This document shows positions 25,090 to 35,096 of a stretch of DNA of 64,000 bases, piece after piece. How positions within the stretch are numbered: the first letter of the stretch is position 1; each line of letters starts with the position of its first letter. The notes below the pieces were generated by a model, which was given only the letters and a program-made list of their open reading frames with translations, was not told the origin of the DNA and searched no databases. The position numbers and the translations under genes are program-made. This stretch comes from Streptoverticillium olivoreticuli subsp. olivoreticuli (GTDB lineage: Bacteria > Actinomycetota > Actinomycetes > Streptomycetales > Streptomycetaceae): positions 434,001 to 498,000 of the forward strand of contig NZ_CP031455.1 in assembly GCF_003391135.1 (NCBI RefSeq), in the 5' to 3' direction.

Positions 25090-25992
25090 GTGGCGCCGGA
25101 TACGGTGAGCCTGCGGTACTTCCTGGTGCTGGCGCAGGAGTTGAACTTCACCCGCGCGGCCGCACGGATCGGTATCGCACAGCCCGCACTCAGCGCCCGG
25201 ATGCGCCGATTGGAGGCGGAACTCGGTACGGCCCTGCTGGTCCGCAACACGCGTAGCGTCGTATTGACCACGGCCGGTGCGGCTTTGGCGGAGTCCGCGC
25301 CGCCCGCGCTGGCGGCGCTGGACCGGGCATGGGACACCGCCCGGAGCGCGGCGGCCGGTGAACTGGGCACGCTGCGCATCGGATACAGCCTCAGCGCCGG
25401 GGCCGAGACGGCACCGGCCCTGGTGGACAGGCTGATTCGCGACAGCAGCGGACTCGAGGTCGGCGCGGTCCCGATGGCGACACCGGAGATCTCCCCCGCG
25501 GTCGCCGACGGCCGCATCGATGCCGGGATCACCCGCGGTGAACAGCCGGGCCGTGGCGTGCGCCGGTTCCTGCTGCGGCGTCAGCGCGTCGGGGTCCAGC
25601 TGGCGCAGCACCATCCGCTGGCCGAACACCCGGAGATCGAGATCGCCGACGCGGCCGCGTATCCGCTGCGACTCCCGGACCGTGCGGCCAACCCCGTGAT
25701 CCACGATCAGCTGTCCGCACTGTTCCGAGACACCCGACCACAGCCCCGATTCCACACGCCCGCAGTCTCTTTCGACATGTCTCAGCGCGACCTGCGCGAC
25801 GGGGTCACCCTCGCCCCGGCCGGAGAAGCCGCGGTCACGGCACAACCGGCCGGTCTCACCTGGCGACCGCTGCGGGGCGCGCCCGGCCTGACGATCCACC
25901 TGGTCCTCCCACGCGAGCAGTCGCCGCTACACCACCGCATCCGTGCCGTCGCCAAAACCCTGGCGCACGAGCTGCACTGGCTGCCGGACTGA
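25090..25992 (+). CDS. LysR-family transcriptional regulator
   Basis: GTG 25090 follows a GGAGG and gives 300 aa. The N-terminal winged helix is clear (SLRYFLVLAQELNFTRAAAR, AQPALSARMRRLEAEL, LLVRNTRSVVLTTAG). The effector domain with GTLRIGYSLSAG follows. It is divergent from the DUF1330 gene and probably controls it through the 190-bp shared gap, where GATCGTTATC (a GAT-N4-ATC dyad) lies near the LysR start. Confidence 0.88.
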   Translation: MAPDTVSLRYFLVLAQELNFTRAAARIGIAQPALSARMRRLEAELGTALLVRNTRSVVLTTAGAALAESAPPALAALDRAWDTARSAAAGELGTLRIGYSLSAGAETAPALVDRLIRDSSGLEVGAVPMATPEISPAVADGRIDAGITRGEQPGRGVRRFLLRRQRVGVQLAQHHPLAEHPEIEIADAAAYPLRLPDRAANPVIHDQLSALFRDTRPQPRFHTPAVSFDMSQRDLRDGVTLAPAGEAAVTAQPAGLTWRPLRGAPGLTIHLVLPREQSPLHHRIRAVAKTLAHELHWLPD

Positions 25993-26569
25993 CGCGCAAG
26001 AGGTCAAGCGAGACGGACGCCTGCGGTGGCGAGGCCGAAGACCTTGTGCCCGGCGGACTTCGCGGTGATGACGACGGCGGTCTTGCTGAATGTCCGACAC
26101 GACCTCGCTACGCCGGCGGATCAGCATCCGATGATGGCCCCGGGGCCGGTCCGAGTCGTACACCGCGGCGACGTCCTCGCCCAGCGCGAGATCTCGGCGG
26201 ATAGGGGCGGGGCCACGGCCAAGGCGTTCTCCGCGGAACTCAACTCCGGGGCGTGCCGGGGGGCCTCGAGGTCACTCGCGGCCGCACGACCCCGGAGAGG
26301 GGCTTTGTCGGCAGCCCCACCTACCCCCTTCGAGATTTGTGTTTCCTCCCTTCAGAACCTCCCGCCTCGCGTGCATACTGGGGGCCCGGAAAGTTACCCG
26401 GGGCACGCGGCCGACGGTCCGGGATTCTCCTCGGGCGTTACCAGGGCCGGAGTCTGACGGTGCGTCATCCGGTGGGACGTCGGAGGAGGTCACCCGAGGT
26501 TCCCTCCTCGGTCGGCACCCATGTGAAACATCGCGCGTGGCCCGAGTTCCACACTTCTCAGGAGCCGTC
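25993..26569. other. 577-bp gap with a possible gene remnant
   Basis: The minus strand at about 26100-26010 reads SKTAVVITAKSAGHKVFGLATAGVRLA and stops, a coding-like C-terminus of unknown family with frame breaks upstream. The rest, including a C/T-rich stretch at 26310-26350, shows no gene. The lipase promoter should lie between 26400 and 26560. Confidence 0.35.
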
Positions 26570-27523
26570 TTGCACATACCGAAATATGTCACCGCCGTCT
26601 GTGCCACCGCCGCGGCGACGGTCTTGGCCACCTCCACGTCCGCGGCCGCTGAGACCGGCCCTGAGCAGGACAATTTCCTTCCCGCTATGGTCCATTCCAT
26701 CCTCCGCCTCGACATCGATCCGCCGGGCGCCAATGACTGGAACTGCCGTCCCAGCGCCGCCCACCCGCGTCCGGTCGTCCTGGTGCACGGGACCTACGAG
26801 AACCGCTACAACAACTGGGCCCGGATGTCCCCCGAGCTGAAGACCCAGGGCTACTGCGTCTACGCCCTCGACTACGGCGACACCGACGACGCCGGAGTGG
26901 CTCTCGCTCCCACCGTCAAGGGTTACGGAGACATCAGGAAGTCCTCCAAGGAGCTGGCCGCCTTCGTGGACAAGGTGCTCGCTGCCAGCGGCTCCGGCCA
27001 GGTGGACCTTGTCGGCCACTCCCAGGGCGGGACCCTGGCCCGCTGGTATCTCAAGGCCGACGGAGGCGCGACCCCGACCGACCCCTCGAAGAACAAGGTC
27101 AAGAAGGTCGTCCAGCTCGGCGCGACCAACCACGGCACCACCATGAGCGGCATCGAGACTCTCGCCGACAAGCTCCACATGCTGGGCCCCGGGGAGAAGC
27201 TCTTGGGGAAGGCGGGCATCCAGCAGTACGAGAAATCCGACTTCATCAAGGAGCTCAACGCCGACGGGGACACCGTTCCCGGGATCGACTACACCGTGAT
27301 CGGCACGAAGTACGACGAGATCACCACCCCCTGGCAGAGCACGTTCATGACGGCGGGCCCCGGAGCAACGGTACAGAACATCACCTTGCAGGAGGGCTGC
27401 GTCGTCGACTTCTCCGCCCATCTGAGCATGTCGTACAGCCCGCGTGCGATCGGACTGGTCAAGCGGGCCCTGGCCCCCTCAGCCCCGGCGGCTCCCTGTG
27501 TGCTGAGGGCGCCCGCCTTCTGA
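26570..27523 (+). CDS. secreted lipase/esterase (alpha/beta hydrolase)
   Basis: TTG 26570 with an AGGAG upstream gives 317 aa; the longer open frame is less likely because a signal peptide begins exactly here (basic start, VTAVCATAAATVLATSTSAAA). The oxyanion motif VLVHGTYEN and nucleophile GHSQGG (S151) match actinomycete triacylglycerol lipases. Late CVVDFSAHLSMS supplies the His. It acts outside the cell on acyl esters. The gene ends only seven bases before the start of repeat copy 2. Confidence 0.88.
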   Translation: MHIPKYVTAVCATAAATVLATSTSAAAETGPEQDNFLPAMVHSILRLDIDPPGANDWNCRPSAAHPRPVVLVHGTYENRYNNWARMSPELKTQGYCVYALDYGDTDDAGVALAPTVKGYGDIRKSSKELAAFVDKVLAASGSGQVDLVGHSQGGTLARWYLKADGGATPTDPSKNKVKKVVQLGATNHGTTMSGIETLADKLHMLGPGEKLLGKAGIQQYEKSDFIKELNADGDTVPGIDYTVIGTKYDEITTPWQSTFMTAGPGATVQNITLQEGCVVDFSAHLSMSYSPRAIGLVKRALAPSAPAAPCVLRAPAF

Positions 27524-27529
27524 TTCCGG

Positions 27530-28741
27530 CACAGTTACTCTCCAGCGTGCCGCTGTCCGCGGACAACGTGGCCCTGGTGCGGGACGGATGCCCGGCGGTC
27601 GGGATCCCGGCCGCCGGTGGACCGGGAAGCCGGTCCGTCGGCCGTTCCCAGAAGAACACCGAAGAGAACACCCCCAACCCTCCCACCCCACCCTCCCCTC
27701 CGGACAAGCAGGCAGACGCCGAGGCTGCGGCACAGCGGGAGGAAGAACCCCCTCTCAAGCCGACGGCAGTACCACAGGCACCCGCCCCGCCCCTTCCGGC
27801 ACCACTGGTCGCACAGGGAGCACTCGCCCTCGCAGCGATCTCCCACAGCGAGCGACAACTCCGGCTCTCCGGCCACGACATCGCCGCACTCGCACCGATC
27901 GCGGGCCAATGGTTCCAGCGCGGCGCCTACATGACCGACCTCCGCGATGCCCTCACCTCCGGACTGCCCCCAGAGATCCACTCCCCCGCAGGCCTGACCC
28001 ACAACCGCCTCACCCGCAAGATGCCGGACCCACCGACACGTCCTCAACAGCACGCGGACGAGCATCAGATGTCTGGTCCGTCGTCGCGGCTGGCCGGGAC
28101 ACGGGAGTGCCAGGGTGCGCACACGCGGACGCAGTTGTTCCGGCCGGTGGCCGATGAAGTGCTGTGCCGACAATGCCGCTGCGAGACAGCCGAAGCTGAG
28201 GGCGAGCCCGAGCAGGTCAGCGCCGCGGTGGCAGCAGCGCTGCGCAGCGCGGCCGCGGTACGAGCATCGCTCCACAGCCTCGCGCGGGCGACAGCATGAA
28301 CAAGAACTCACCCCCGCCCTGGACACCTGTGACCGATCCCCTTCAGCGCACCAACGGTGCGGCACTGACGAAGCCAGCTGAGAGGAGTACCTGCACCGAT
28401 CCCATCCGGCGCCGCCATCAATCCACCCAGGGAGTTCAGCAGTGGGTCGGGCGAGGACATAACGAACTGCCCACCGGCCTCGGCTGCACCGATCTCATGG
28501 TCGCACCGGCCGTGCGCAAGCCGTTCGGCATGATCTGCCTCAGAGCCATGGCCTGCGGTACCCCGCCCATCGCCACCACCACCGGCAGCCCGCTCCACAC
28601 CATCGTCCCCGCCGGACCCCACGCCGCCAGCTGGCTCGCCAAGCCGGACGACCTCGACGACCTCGCCCACGCCCTCATCACCGCCCTGGCCGACGCCGAC
28701 GAACGCAAGCAACGCGGCACCAACGGCTGCTCCCGCATCGA
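27530..28741. repeat. 1.2-kb direct repeat, copy 2
   Basis: This matches 19540-20722 in direct orientation and begins immediately after the lipase stop. It carries the C-terminal two thirds of the HTH protein and the glycosyltransferase fragment, with an extra 28 bp near 28441-28470. The identity is high enough for homologous recombination between copies, which would excise the 8-kb unit. Confidence 0.9.
27547..28299 (+). pseudogene. HTH accessory protein, second copy lacking the DNA-binding domain
   Basis: The open frame encodes the Pro-rich linker and C-terminal region (with LCRQC) of the protein at 19275, but the winged-helix part is missing because the repeat starts inside the gene. There is no proper start codon context. 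It is a duplication remnant rather than a working gene. Confidence 0.8.
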
Positions 28742-28757
28742 AGATCCACCATCTTGA
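28470..28757 (+). pseudogene. GT4 glycosyltransferase C-terminal fragment, copy 2
   Basis: It reads TGLGCTDLMVAPAVRKPFGM, LRAMACGTPPIAT, LITALADADERKQRGTNG and stops soon after. The key EPFG and EAMACG motifs of copy 1 have become KPFG and RAMACG, losing the glutamates that bind the nucleotide sugar. This indicates free decay. Confidence 0.8.
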
Positions 28758-28962
28758 AGTCGCTGGTCGTAGGGCTGGTGTGAGCCGGTGCTCGTGTACT
28801 TGTGCTGACCCGGGGGCGTTTGTCGTAGCTCAAGATCGCCTGCCGTTCCTGCGATCACAGGTCTGCGGGTTCCCCGGCGTGCGCGAGGCGGGTGTCCCTG
28901 CGATCCGGGCAGGAGGTGCATCAAGGTGACCCAGGATGCGGGAGTGGACCTTCGTGAGCTGA

Positions 28963-29179
28963 TCACGGCCCGTCGGGCCGAACGGCGACAAAGCGCCCGT
29001 CGGCACTGATGCGGGGACCGAACGAGTCGCCGTTGGCCTCGGTGCCGTCCGCGCGGACGCTGACGCGGACGGTGCCGGGATGCTTGGGCGCGCCCCAGGC
29101 CCGACAAGGCCACCGGAACCGCTGCGGCACAGAGGCCCAGAGCGGCGGCCAGGATGACAACGGGTCTGAAGTGGCGCAC
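28963..29179 (-). pseudogene. secreted TolB/PD40-type protein remnant, frameshifted
   Basis: From GTG 29179 a signal peptide is read (VRHFRPVVILAAALGLCAA), then near 29095 the frame changes to GTVRVSVRADGTEANGDSFG followed by PRISADGRFVAVRPDG, a TolB-like beta-propeller repeat (SxDGRFVAF). Only the first repeat is left and the gene stops at 28963. Confidence 0.55.
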
Positions 29180-29400
29180 GGATCCGCCCGGTTGAGGAGA
29201 CGCGCGGGCGCGGACAGTCAACTGCCTGTCAGGCTCCGGTCAATGATGCCGACCCGCTTCCACCACCGGATACGGCCGTTGTGGCAGCGATGCCTGGCCA
29301 GTAGCAACCAACAGAGCCCCTTGGAGCCGGTGCGGCGATTGGAATCACCACGTCGGCGACAAGAGGCCCTGCTGCGTCACCATCACAAGCCTTCCCGTGG

Positions 29401-30072
29401 TTACCAGGGATACCAGGCGCCGTTGTACCACTGCTCGTTGGCGTCGTCGTTGTGGTGATCCATGTTGAAGTCCGGCCAGTAGTTGTCGTTGTGGTTCTTC
29501 GGGTAGGTCCCGATGCCGGCGGACTCGTCGCAGATGTAGTCCCAGTAGCAGATCGACTTGACCGGCACGTTGCCGAAGTTCCGGTCAGCGCCTGCGAGCG
29601 GGTAGCCGACGAGGGGGCCCCAAGGCGTGGTGCTGCCGTTGGTGCCGGGCCCGCCCTGACGCTTGGGGTCCGCGAGGAGAATGGCGTTGACGTTGTCGAA
29701 CGTCCTCCAGTTCTCGCTGATCCAGACGTGCACCACCGCGGCGCCCAAGGAGTACCCGCCCATCTTGACGTGCTGTCCCGGGCACGCGGCACGTTGGTCT
29801 CGGACCAGCCGGTTCAGCTCGTTGACGCCCGACCGGACGCCCAGGCCGGTGGGGACATCACTCATGTACCCTACGTGCTGCTGGATGTTGCCGGTGAAGC
29901 GGTCGTTGTTCCACCTGCTCCACGTGCCCCCGACAACAATCGTGTACGTGCCCTCGCACGGAGCGGCTGCCACCCGCGCTGCTGCCGCCTGCGCTGTGGA
30001 CCCCTGCGCCAGTGAAAGCCCGGATGTCAGCAGAAGAGCGGCCAACGCGGCCGCGATCCTTCCTCTTCGCAT
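29401..30072 (-). CDS. secreted cutinase-like serine esterase
   Basis: From ATG 30072 (GGGGAGAA upstream) the protein is 223 aa with a signal peptide through about residue 30 (RRGRIAAALAALLLTSGLS...AQA). The nucleophile elbow is GYSLGA with Ser108; ILLADPKR gives Asp135 and the C-terminal DFNMDHHNDD region the His. The layout resembles PE-PPE/cutinase-type alpha/beta hydrolases. It would act outside the cell on esters. Homology upstream of 30072 is absent. Confidence 0.78.
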   Translation of the reverse strand: MRRGRIAAALAALLLTSGLSLAQGSTAQAAAARVAAAPCEGTYTIVVGGTWSRWNNDRFTGNIQQHVGYMSDVPTGLGVRSGVNELNRLVRDQRAACPGQHVKMGGYSLGAAVVHVWISENWRTFDNVNAILLADPKRQGGPGTNGSTTPWGPLVGYPLAGADRNFGNVPVKSICYWDYICDESAGIGTYPKNHNDNYWPDFNMDHHNDDANEQWYNGAWYPW

Positions 30073-30687
30073 TCGATTCTCCCCATGTAGTGGGCCTACG
30101 CGTCTGCCGTCCGATGCGGTGCACGGTCGGTCGGCCGAGTTCGCTGGACGACAGTGGCAGCGGCCGATGAAATCCCTGTGAAACCCGCAGGGCCCGAGCG
30201 GACTCACGCCAAGGATGGGCCGCCGACCGGTGCCCACGGTGACCAGTTGCCGCTGGGCACGAGCTGGTAGCGGCCGTTCAACGGGCCGGCGGAGATCCCG
30301 GCGATGATCTCGCCGTGCCGAACGGCCCCCGGTCCACCTGACTCAGATCACACGGTCGGCGAAGGCAAGGAAGACCGCCTTCGCCGACCCGACTGCTATC
30401 CAAGATCACGTCGTCGTTGTAGGGTCCGTGGCTTCGTGCGCACCGAGGCCTGCGGAAACGCTGGAATCCGGGCTTGACGCGCGCTGAACGCGTCTGCTGG
30501 GAATGCTCATTCTGCTTCGTGTCGCCCTGTGCGGTGGTCGCGGTGTGTTGTCGTCGCAGAGGGCAAGGAGTCAGGACACGCACGGCGCCTCGGTGGTCGA
30601 GTTCGGCCTGGCCTGCGACGTTCGGCCGACGACGCCGCACGTGGCGAACTCGGCGTCATGGGTCCCGGACGAATGGGTGCGATCTGC
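30073..30687. other. 615-bp gap between secreted esterase and SARP genes
   Basis: It contains the esterase promoter side and a strong hairpin at 30354-30389. No gene is recognised; short open frames here are compositional. The 3' end of the SARP gene lies at the right border. Confidence 0.4.
30354..30389. terminator. 13-bp perfect hairpin
   Basis: GGTCGGCGAAGGC (30354-30366) pairs with GCCTTCGCCGACC (30377-30389) around a 10-nt loop. No intact gene ends just before it on either strand, so it may be the terminator of a lost gene or of a long SARP-gene transcript. Confidence 0.6.
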
Positions 30688-32664
30688 TCACCGAGGATGC
30701 TGGAGGGCGGTAGCGAGGTCGTCGAGGTGCTTCGCGACTGGGCCCAGGGTGAGCAGGCCGCTGCCTGCCCCGGCCAGCTCCGCCGTTGCGGGGGTGAGCT
30801 CCGTGAAGGCGCGCTCCATCGTCTTCCGGTCGCCGACGGCGATCGCGGCTCGTGCGGCAAGGCACCATAGGGCTTCGAACATCAGGTCGCGGGGCGGTTC
30901 CGGGAGCTGGCGCAGGGCTGTCGTGACCTCAGCGCCGCGGTCTTGGGCCAGCAGCACCAGGGGGCGGGTCCAAGGCTCAAAGGGTCCCCAGTCGGTGCGT
31001 TCGTCGGCCTGGGCGGGCTGTGCGTGCCGCAGGCGCAGGGACAGCAGGGCGAGTGGCAACAGCCCGCGTTCCAGTCCGGGCATGCCGGCTCCGTTCAGTT
31101 GCGCTGCGGCGTCCTGGTAGGCCGCCTCCGCCTCTGCAACTGATGTCCCGCCGCTCTCGGCGAGCCGCAGCGCCCGATACAAATGGGTGAACACGCCGAC
31201 CAGCGGCAGCTCGTGGCGCTCGGCCAGGCGGTCTGCGCAGGCCGCGTGCCCGTCGGCTGTGGCGAAGTCCGCGAGCGCGCTTCGGGCCTGGAGCCGGATG
31301 AGGTGTCCGAGCACTTCGTAGGCGGCCATGCCGTGTCGGGCGGACAGGTCGACGAGCTCGGCGCCGATCTCGTCCCGGCGCGGGGCCAGACCCGCTCGGT
31401 GGAAGGTCTGCATGAACACGCCGTTAAGGGCGAACGCCAGCAGCGCGGGGTCGTCCAGGCTGCGGGCGATCTGCTCTGCCTGCCGGGCGGCATGGGGCCC
31501 GAGTGCTGAGCGGGTGCCGCGTGTCTCCAGGGCGATCGTGGCCAGGAGGCGGGCTCGTGCCGTCGGGTGCGCATCCGGCCGGAGGGCGGCCAGGGTGCGC
31601 TCGGCCGCTGCCACGACAGACGCGGCCTGCTGCGGGTCGTCGACCCGGGTCCAGATCGCCGGGACGTCGTAGGCGCCGATCACGCGGGCGGTGAGTTCCG
31701 TGTCGCCCAGTTCCTCCGCCGCCATGATGGCCTCCAAGCGGTGCTGGCGGGCGGCCTGAAGGCCCCCGCCTCCGGTCACAGCGAGATTGCGCAGCAGACC
31801 CACCGTCGACTCCAGTCGCGCCCGGGCGCCGGATGCCACGGTGCGGTCGTAGGCGGCGGCTGCCTGCGCCCACACCCGCCCCGCCGAACCCATTGGCCCG
31901 GACGCGGCCTCGAGGTGGCCGGCCTGGTCGAGGATGTCCGCCTCCAGGCGGCGCAGACCCGGGCCCGGATCCACCCCCAGTTGCTCGATGAGGAGCGTGC
32001 GCGCCCGGCGCAGCACCGCGAGCGCGTCGCCCTGGCGGCCGGTGCGGTACAGCGCGAGGGCCAGCAGCCGCCAGGCGTCCTCACGCCAGGGATGCTCCGC
32101 CACGTGCGCGTCCAGATCCGGCACTGCCTCGGCGGCAAGCCCCAGGGCCAGCCGGGCCTCGGCCCCGCGCTCGACGGCCTGCAGCCGCAATTCACCCAAG
32201 CGGGAGCGCTCCCCACGGGCCCAGATCTCCTCGGTGAAGTCGGCGTAGGCAGGACCGCGCCACCATCCCAGCGCCTCCTCCAGCCGTGCGAGCGCAGGCT
32301 GGGGTGGCAGTGTCGCGGCGGCGGCCACCGCCTGCTCGAAACGCCAGGCGTCCACCGCGTCCGGCTCCGCGTGCAGCGCGTACCCCGGGCCCTCGGTGAC
32401 CAGCAGCCGGGCCGGAGCACGGGGTGGGCGCTGCGGTTCCAGAGCGCGGCGCAGCGCAGCCACGAAGGTACGCACCGCGCCCACCGCATCAGCAGGCGGG
32501 TCCTCCCACAGGTCCTCGACCAGGCGCGTGACCGGGACGACGCGGCGGCGGGAGACGATCAGCCGGGCCAGCACGGCGCGGTGCCGCGGCCCTTTCAAGG
32601 CGATCGCGCCTCCGGCACCGTCCCAGGCCACCACCGGCCCCAGCACCCCGAACGCGACCTGCAT
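30688..32664 (-). CDS. SARP/AfsR-type transcriptional regulator with helical sensor region
   Basis: The 658-aa protein begins with an OmpR-like winged helix (residues about 1-95: LKGPRHRAVLARLI, RLVEDLWEDPPADAVGAVRTFVAALRRAL), followed by a BTAD domain (to about 245, WWRGPAYADF, LLALALYRTGRQGDAL). No NB-ARC P-loop is seen. The remainder is a TPR-like helical array. SARPs activate secondary metabolite clusters in streptomycetes. It is divergent from an alpha/beta hydrolase and could also serve more distant clusters in this window (inference). Confidence 0.9.
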   Translation of the reverse strand: MQVAFGVLGPVVAWDGAGGAIALKGPRHRAVLARLIVSRRRVVPVTRLVEDLWEDPPADAVGAVRTFVAALRRALEPQRPPRAPARLLVTEGPGYALHAEPDAVDAWRFEQAVAAAATLPPQPALARLEEALGWWRGPAYADFTEEIWARGERSRLGELRLQAVERGAEARLALGLAAEAVPDLDAHVAEHPWREDAWRLLALALYRTGRQGDALAVLRRARTLLIEQLGVDPGPGLRRLEADILDQAGHLEAASGPMGSAGRVWAQAAAAYDRTVASGARARLESTVGLLRNLAVTGGGGLQAARQHRLEAIMAAEELGDTELTARVIGAYDVPAIWTRVDDPQQAASVVAAAERTLAALRPDAHPTARARLLATIALETRGTRSALGPHAARQAEQIARSLDDPALLAFALNGVFMQTFHRAGLAPRRDEIGAELVDLSARHGMAAYEVLGHLIRLQARSALADFATADGHAACADRLAERHELPLVGVFTHLYRALRLAESGGTSVAEAEAAYQDAAAQLNGAGMPGLERGLLPLALLSLRLRHAQPAQADERTDWGPFEPWTRPLVLLAQDRGAEVTTALRQLPEPPRDLMFEALWCLAARAAIAVGDRKTMERAFTELTPATAELAGAGSGLLTLGPVAKHLDDLATALQHPR

Positions 32665-32697
32665 CTTCGACCACTCCCTTCCCGGGCATCGCCCCTG

Positions 32698-32708
32698 GTT
32701 ACCGTAAC
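32698..32708. promoter_or_regulatory. GTTAC-C-GTAAC inverted repeat
   Basis: A short inverted repeat lies in the 118-bp gap between the SARP and hydrolase genes, 33 bp from the SARP start. It could be an operator; SARP sites are usually direct heptamers, so another regulator or autoregulation would be implied. Confidence 0.3.
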
Positions 32709-32782
32709 GCGCTCACTCGATGCTCATCCGCGCCCGGCAGGCTGTGAGGCACCTGGTCACCTATAGGAGGAAGGGCGAAACC

Positions 32783-33661
32783 ATGACGCCTGCCACCGCC
32801 GGCTTCACCTACCAACGCGTCCCCGTCGCGGACGGCGTGTCCCTCAATGCGGCCGTCTCCGGCTCGGGCAGTCCGATCGTGCTGCTGCACGGCTTCCCGC
32901 AGACCCACCTGATGTGGCGGCATGTCGCCGCCGACCTCGCGGCCGACCACACCGTGATCTGCCCCGACCTGCGCGGCTACGGCGCGAGCGACAAACCCGT
33001 CGAGACCGATGGCAACGTCTACGCCAAGCGCACCATGGCCGCTGACATCGTCGCCCTGGCCCGCGCGCTGGGGCATGATCGCTTCGCGCTGGCCGGACAC
33101 GACCGCGGCGCCCTGGTCGCCTTCCGCGCCGGGCTCGACCACCCCGAGACGATCACTCACCTGGCCTGCCTCGATGTGCTCCCGACGGTAGACATGTGGG
33201 AGGTGATGCGCGGTGTCACTGCCGCCGTCGGCTTCCACCTCTACCTGATGGCCCAGCCTCCGGGCCTGCCCGAGCAGATGATCACCGCCAGCCCGGACGC
33301 CTTCTTCGGCCACTTCCTCGACATCTGGACCAACGACCCGCAGGCGATTCCCGCAGACGTCCGCGCCGCCTACCTGGACGCCTGCCGAGACGCGGTGCCC
33401 TCGATCGTGGCCGACTACCGCGCCTCTGCCGGCATCGACGTCGCCCACGACCAGGCCGACCAGGACGCCGGCAACCGTCTACGGATGCCGGTCACCGTGC
33501 TCCAACAGGACTGGGGCGCCGCCCTCGGCTTCGACGCGGCAGCACTGTGGGGCGCCTGGGCACCGGATCTGCGGCACACTACCGTCACCTGCGGCCACTT
33601 CATGGCCGAAGAAGCCCCCGCCGACATCGCCAAGGCACTTCGAGACCTCCTCTCCCGCTGA
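32783..33661 (+). CDS. alpha/beta hydrolase, haloacetate dehalogenase/epoxide hydrolase-like
   Basis: The ATG at 32783 follows TAGGAGG and gives 292 aa. HGFPQTHLMW (36-45) is the oxyanion motif; GHDRGA places an Asp nucleophile at D107, and GYGASDKP and CGHFMAEE complete the site. An Asp rather than a Ser nucleophile points to haloalkanoate dehalogenation or epoxide hydrolysis. It is divergent from the SARP gene. A very stable hairpin follows its stop. Confidence 0.88.
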   Translation: MTPATAGFTYQRVPVADGVSLNAAVSGSGSPIVLLHGFPQTHLMWRHVAADLAADHTVICPDLRGYGASDKPVETDGNVYAKRTMAADIVALARALGHDRFALAGHDRGALVAFRAGLDHPETITHLACLDVLPTVDMWEVMRGVTAAVGFHLYLMAQPPGLPEQMITASPDAFFGHFLDIWTNDPQAIPADVRAAYLDACRDAVPSIVADYRASAGIDVAHDQADQDAGNRLRMPVTVLQQDWGAALGFDAAALWGAWAPDLRHTTVTCGHFMAEEAPADIAKALRDLLSR

Positions 33662-33684
33662 AGTCCGAGGCCGGGAGCGGCGCC

Positions 33685-33732
33685 AGGCAGGGCAGCGTTG
33701 GCGCCAGGTCCGGCGCCAACGCTGCCCTGCCT
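33685..33732. terminator. 21-bp perfect hairpin
   Basis: Positions 33685-33705 pair perfectly with 33712-33732 around a 6-nt loop, 24 bp after the hydrolase stop and 15 bp before the IS630-type ORF. Its length is unusual for a terminator; it may also be part of the IS end. Confidence 0.75.
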
Positions 33733-33746
33733 GCCCGGGAAAGGAC

Positions 33747-34843
33747 ATGGCCGAAGAGGTGAAGGTCCGCAGGCTGGCTGGTGCCCGGCATGCGCCGGCG
33801 GACTGGATCGTGCGGGCCAGGATCATCACGCTGGGCTGGGAAGGGAACCGTGTTCCGGTGATGGCGTCCCGGCTCGGGTGTCATCACAAGACGGTGCGCA
33901 AGTGGCTGCACAGGTTCAACGCCCAGGGCCTGGTCGGGCTCGGCGACCGTCCAGGATGTGGCCGCAAGCGGCGGATCACCGAGGCGGAACGCTCGCGGAT
34001 CATCGAGCTGGTCCGCGAGCGTTCCGCCAGACCGGCTGGTGTGCTAGCCGCGGGGTGACCTGGCGGCCGATGAGGAGTCGGCCCCGGGCGTGTGGATTCT
34101 GGACGCCCTCACCGAGGCGGCCCGGCGCCAGGGTATCGACGTCCAGCGTTCCCAGGTCCGCAGGATCCTGCTGGCCGAGGGAGTGCGCTGGCGCCGCACC
34201 CGGTCCTGGATCACCAGCCGCGATCCGGAGTTCTCCCCAAAAGGACCCGGATCGTCGGCCTGTACACGGACCCGCCGGAGGGTGCCACGGTGGTCTGCGC
34301 GGACGAGCCCGGCCCGGTGATCCCGCGCACGTTCCCGCCGGCGCCGGGCTGGTCGCCGGACGGACACCGCATCAAGGCCGAGCTCGACTACAGCCGCGGG
34401 CCGGAGAAGACCTGGGTCCACGGCGGCCTGCGGCCGGCCGACGGCCAGGAGATCACCATGACCGCAGCCTCCCGCAACAGCGTCAACTACCAGCAGTTCC
34501 TCCTGCTGCTGGAGGATGCCAACCCCACAGGCGACATCGTGGTCGTCACCGACAACCTCTCCTCCCACAACAGCAAGTCCACCCGTGAATGGCTGGAGGA
34601 CCACCCGCGCATCCGCCACACGTTCATCCCGGTCGGCGCGTGCTGGCTCAACCGCCAGGAAGGCTGGTGGCGCCTCTTCCGCAAGGCGGCCCTGGCTGGA
34701 CAGTCTTCGCCGACCCCGACGAGATCGACCACGCGACGAGAGTCGCCACAGCCCGGCTCAACGCACGCGCCAAACCCTGGATCCGAGGCCGTCCCGCACC
34801 ACCAACCCGCCGCCTCCGGCGCCGTTTCCAGTACCGCCTTTGA
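33747..34843 (+). mobile_element. IS630-family transposase remnant, several frameshifts
   Basis: Frame 1 (33747-34058) gives the HTH part (GCHHKTVRKWLHRFNAQGL, GRKRRITEAERSRIIELV). After a frame change, DALTEAARRQGIDVQRSQVRRILLAEGVRWRRTRSW follows. After a further shift comes the DDE domain: VVCADEPGP (first Asp), VVTDNLSSH (second Asp) and HPRIRHTFIPVGACWLNRQE (the catalytic Glu region). The last piece (FADPDEIDHATR...RRRFQYRL) is in yet another frame and ends at 34843. At least three indels make it inactive. Confidence 0.85.
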
Positions 34844-35096
34844 GGAATCGAGCAGTAGACACTGCCGTGTGTGGGCGCGGGCGGGTGTTGTCGACGGCCT
34901 CCCGGTACACCCGCTCGTGCCTGTGCGACGACTGCAAGCGCGATGACGAAGACAGCGAGAACGCGCGGCGACACCACCCGTTCGGAGCACGCTGTCGAGC
35001 GCCTCGTCGAACCGCAGTGTCAGGGTGGTGTGTGGGCCTGACGGCGGACCCCGTCCCGTTGCCGCCCGCCCCATTGCCGCCTGCCGTTGGAGTGTC

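Noticed and set aside
28742..28962. possible IS end and 27-codon ORF beginning VTQDAGVDLRELI
   Set aside because: It looks like the start of a transposase-type gene but is too short to assign, and no partner end was found.
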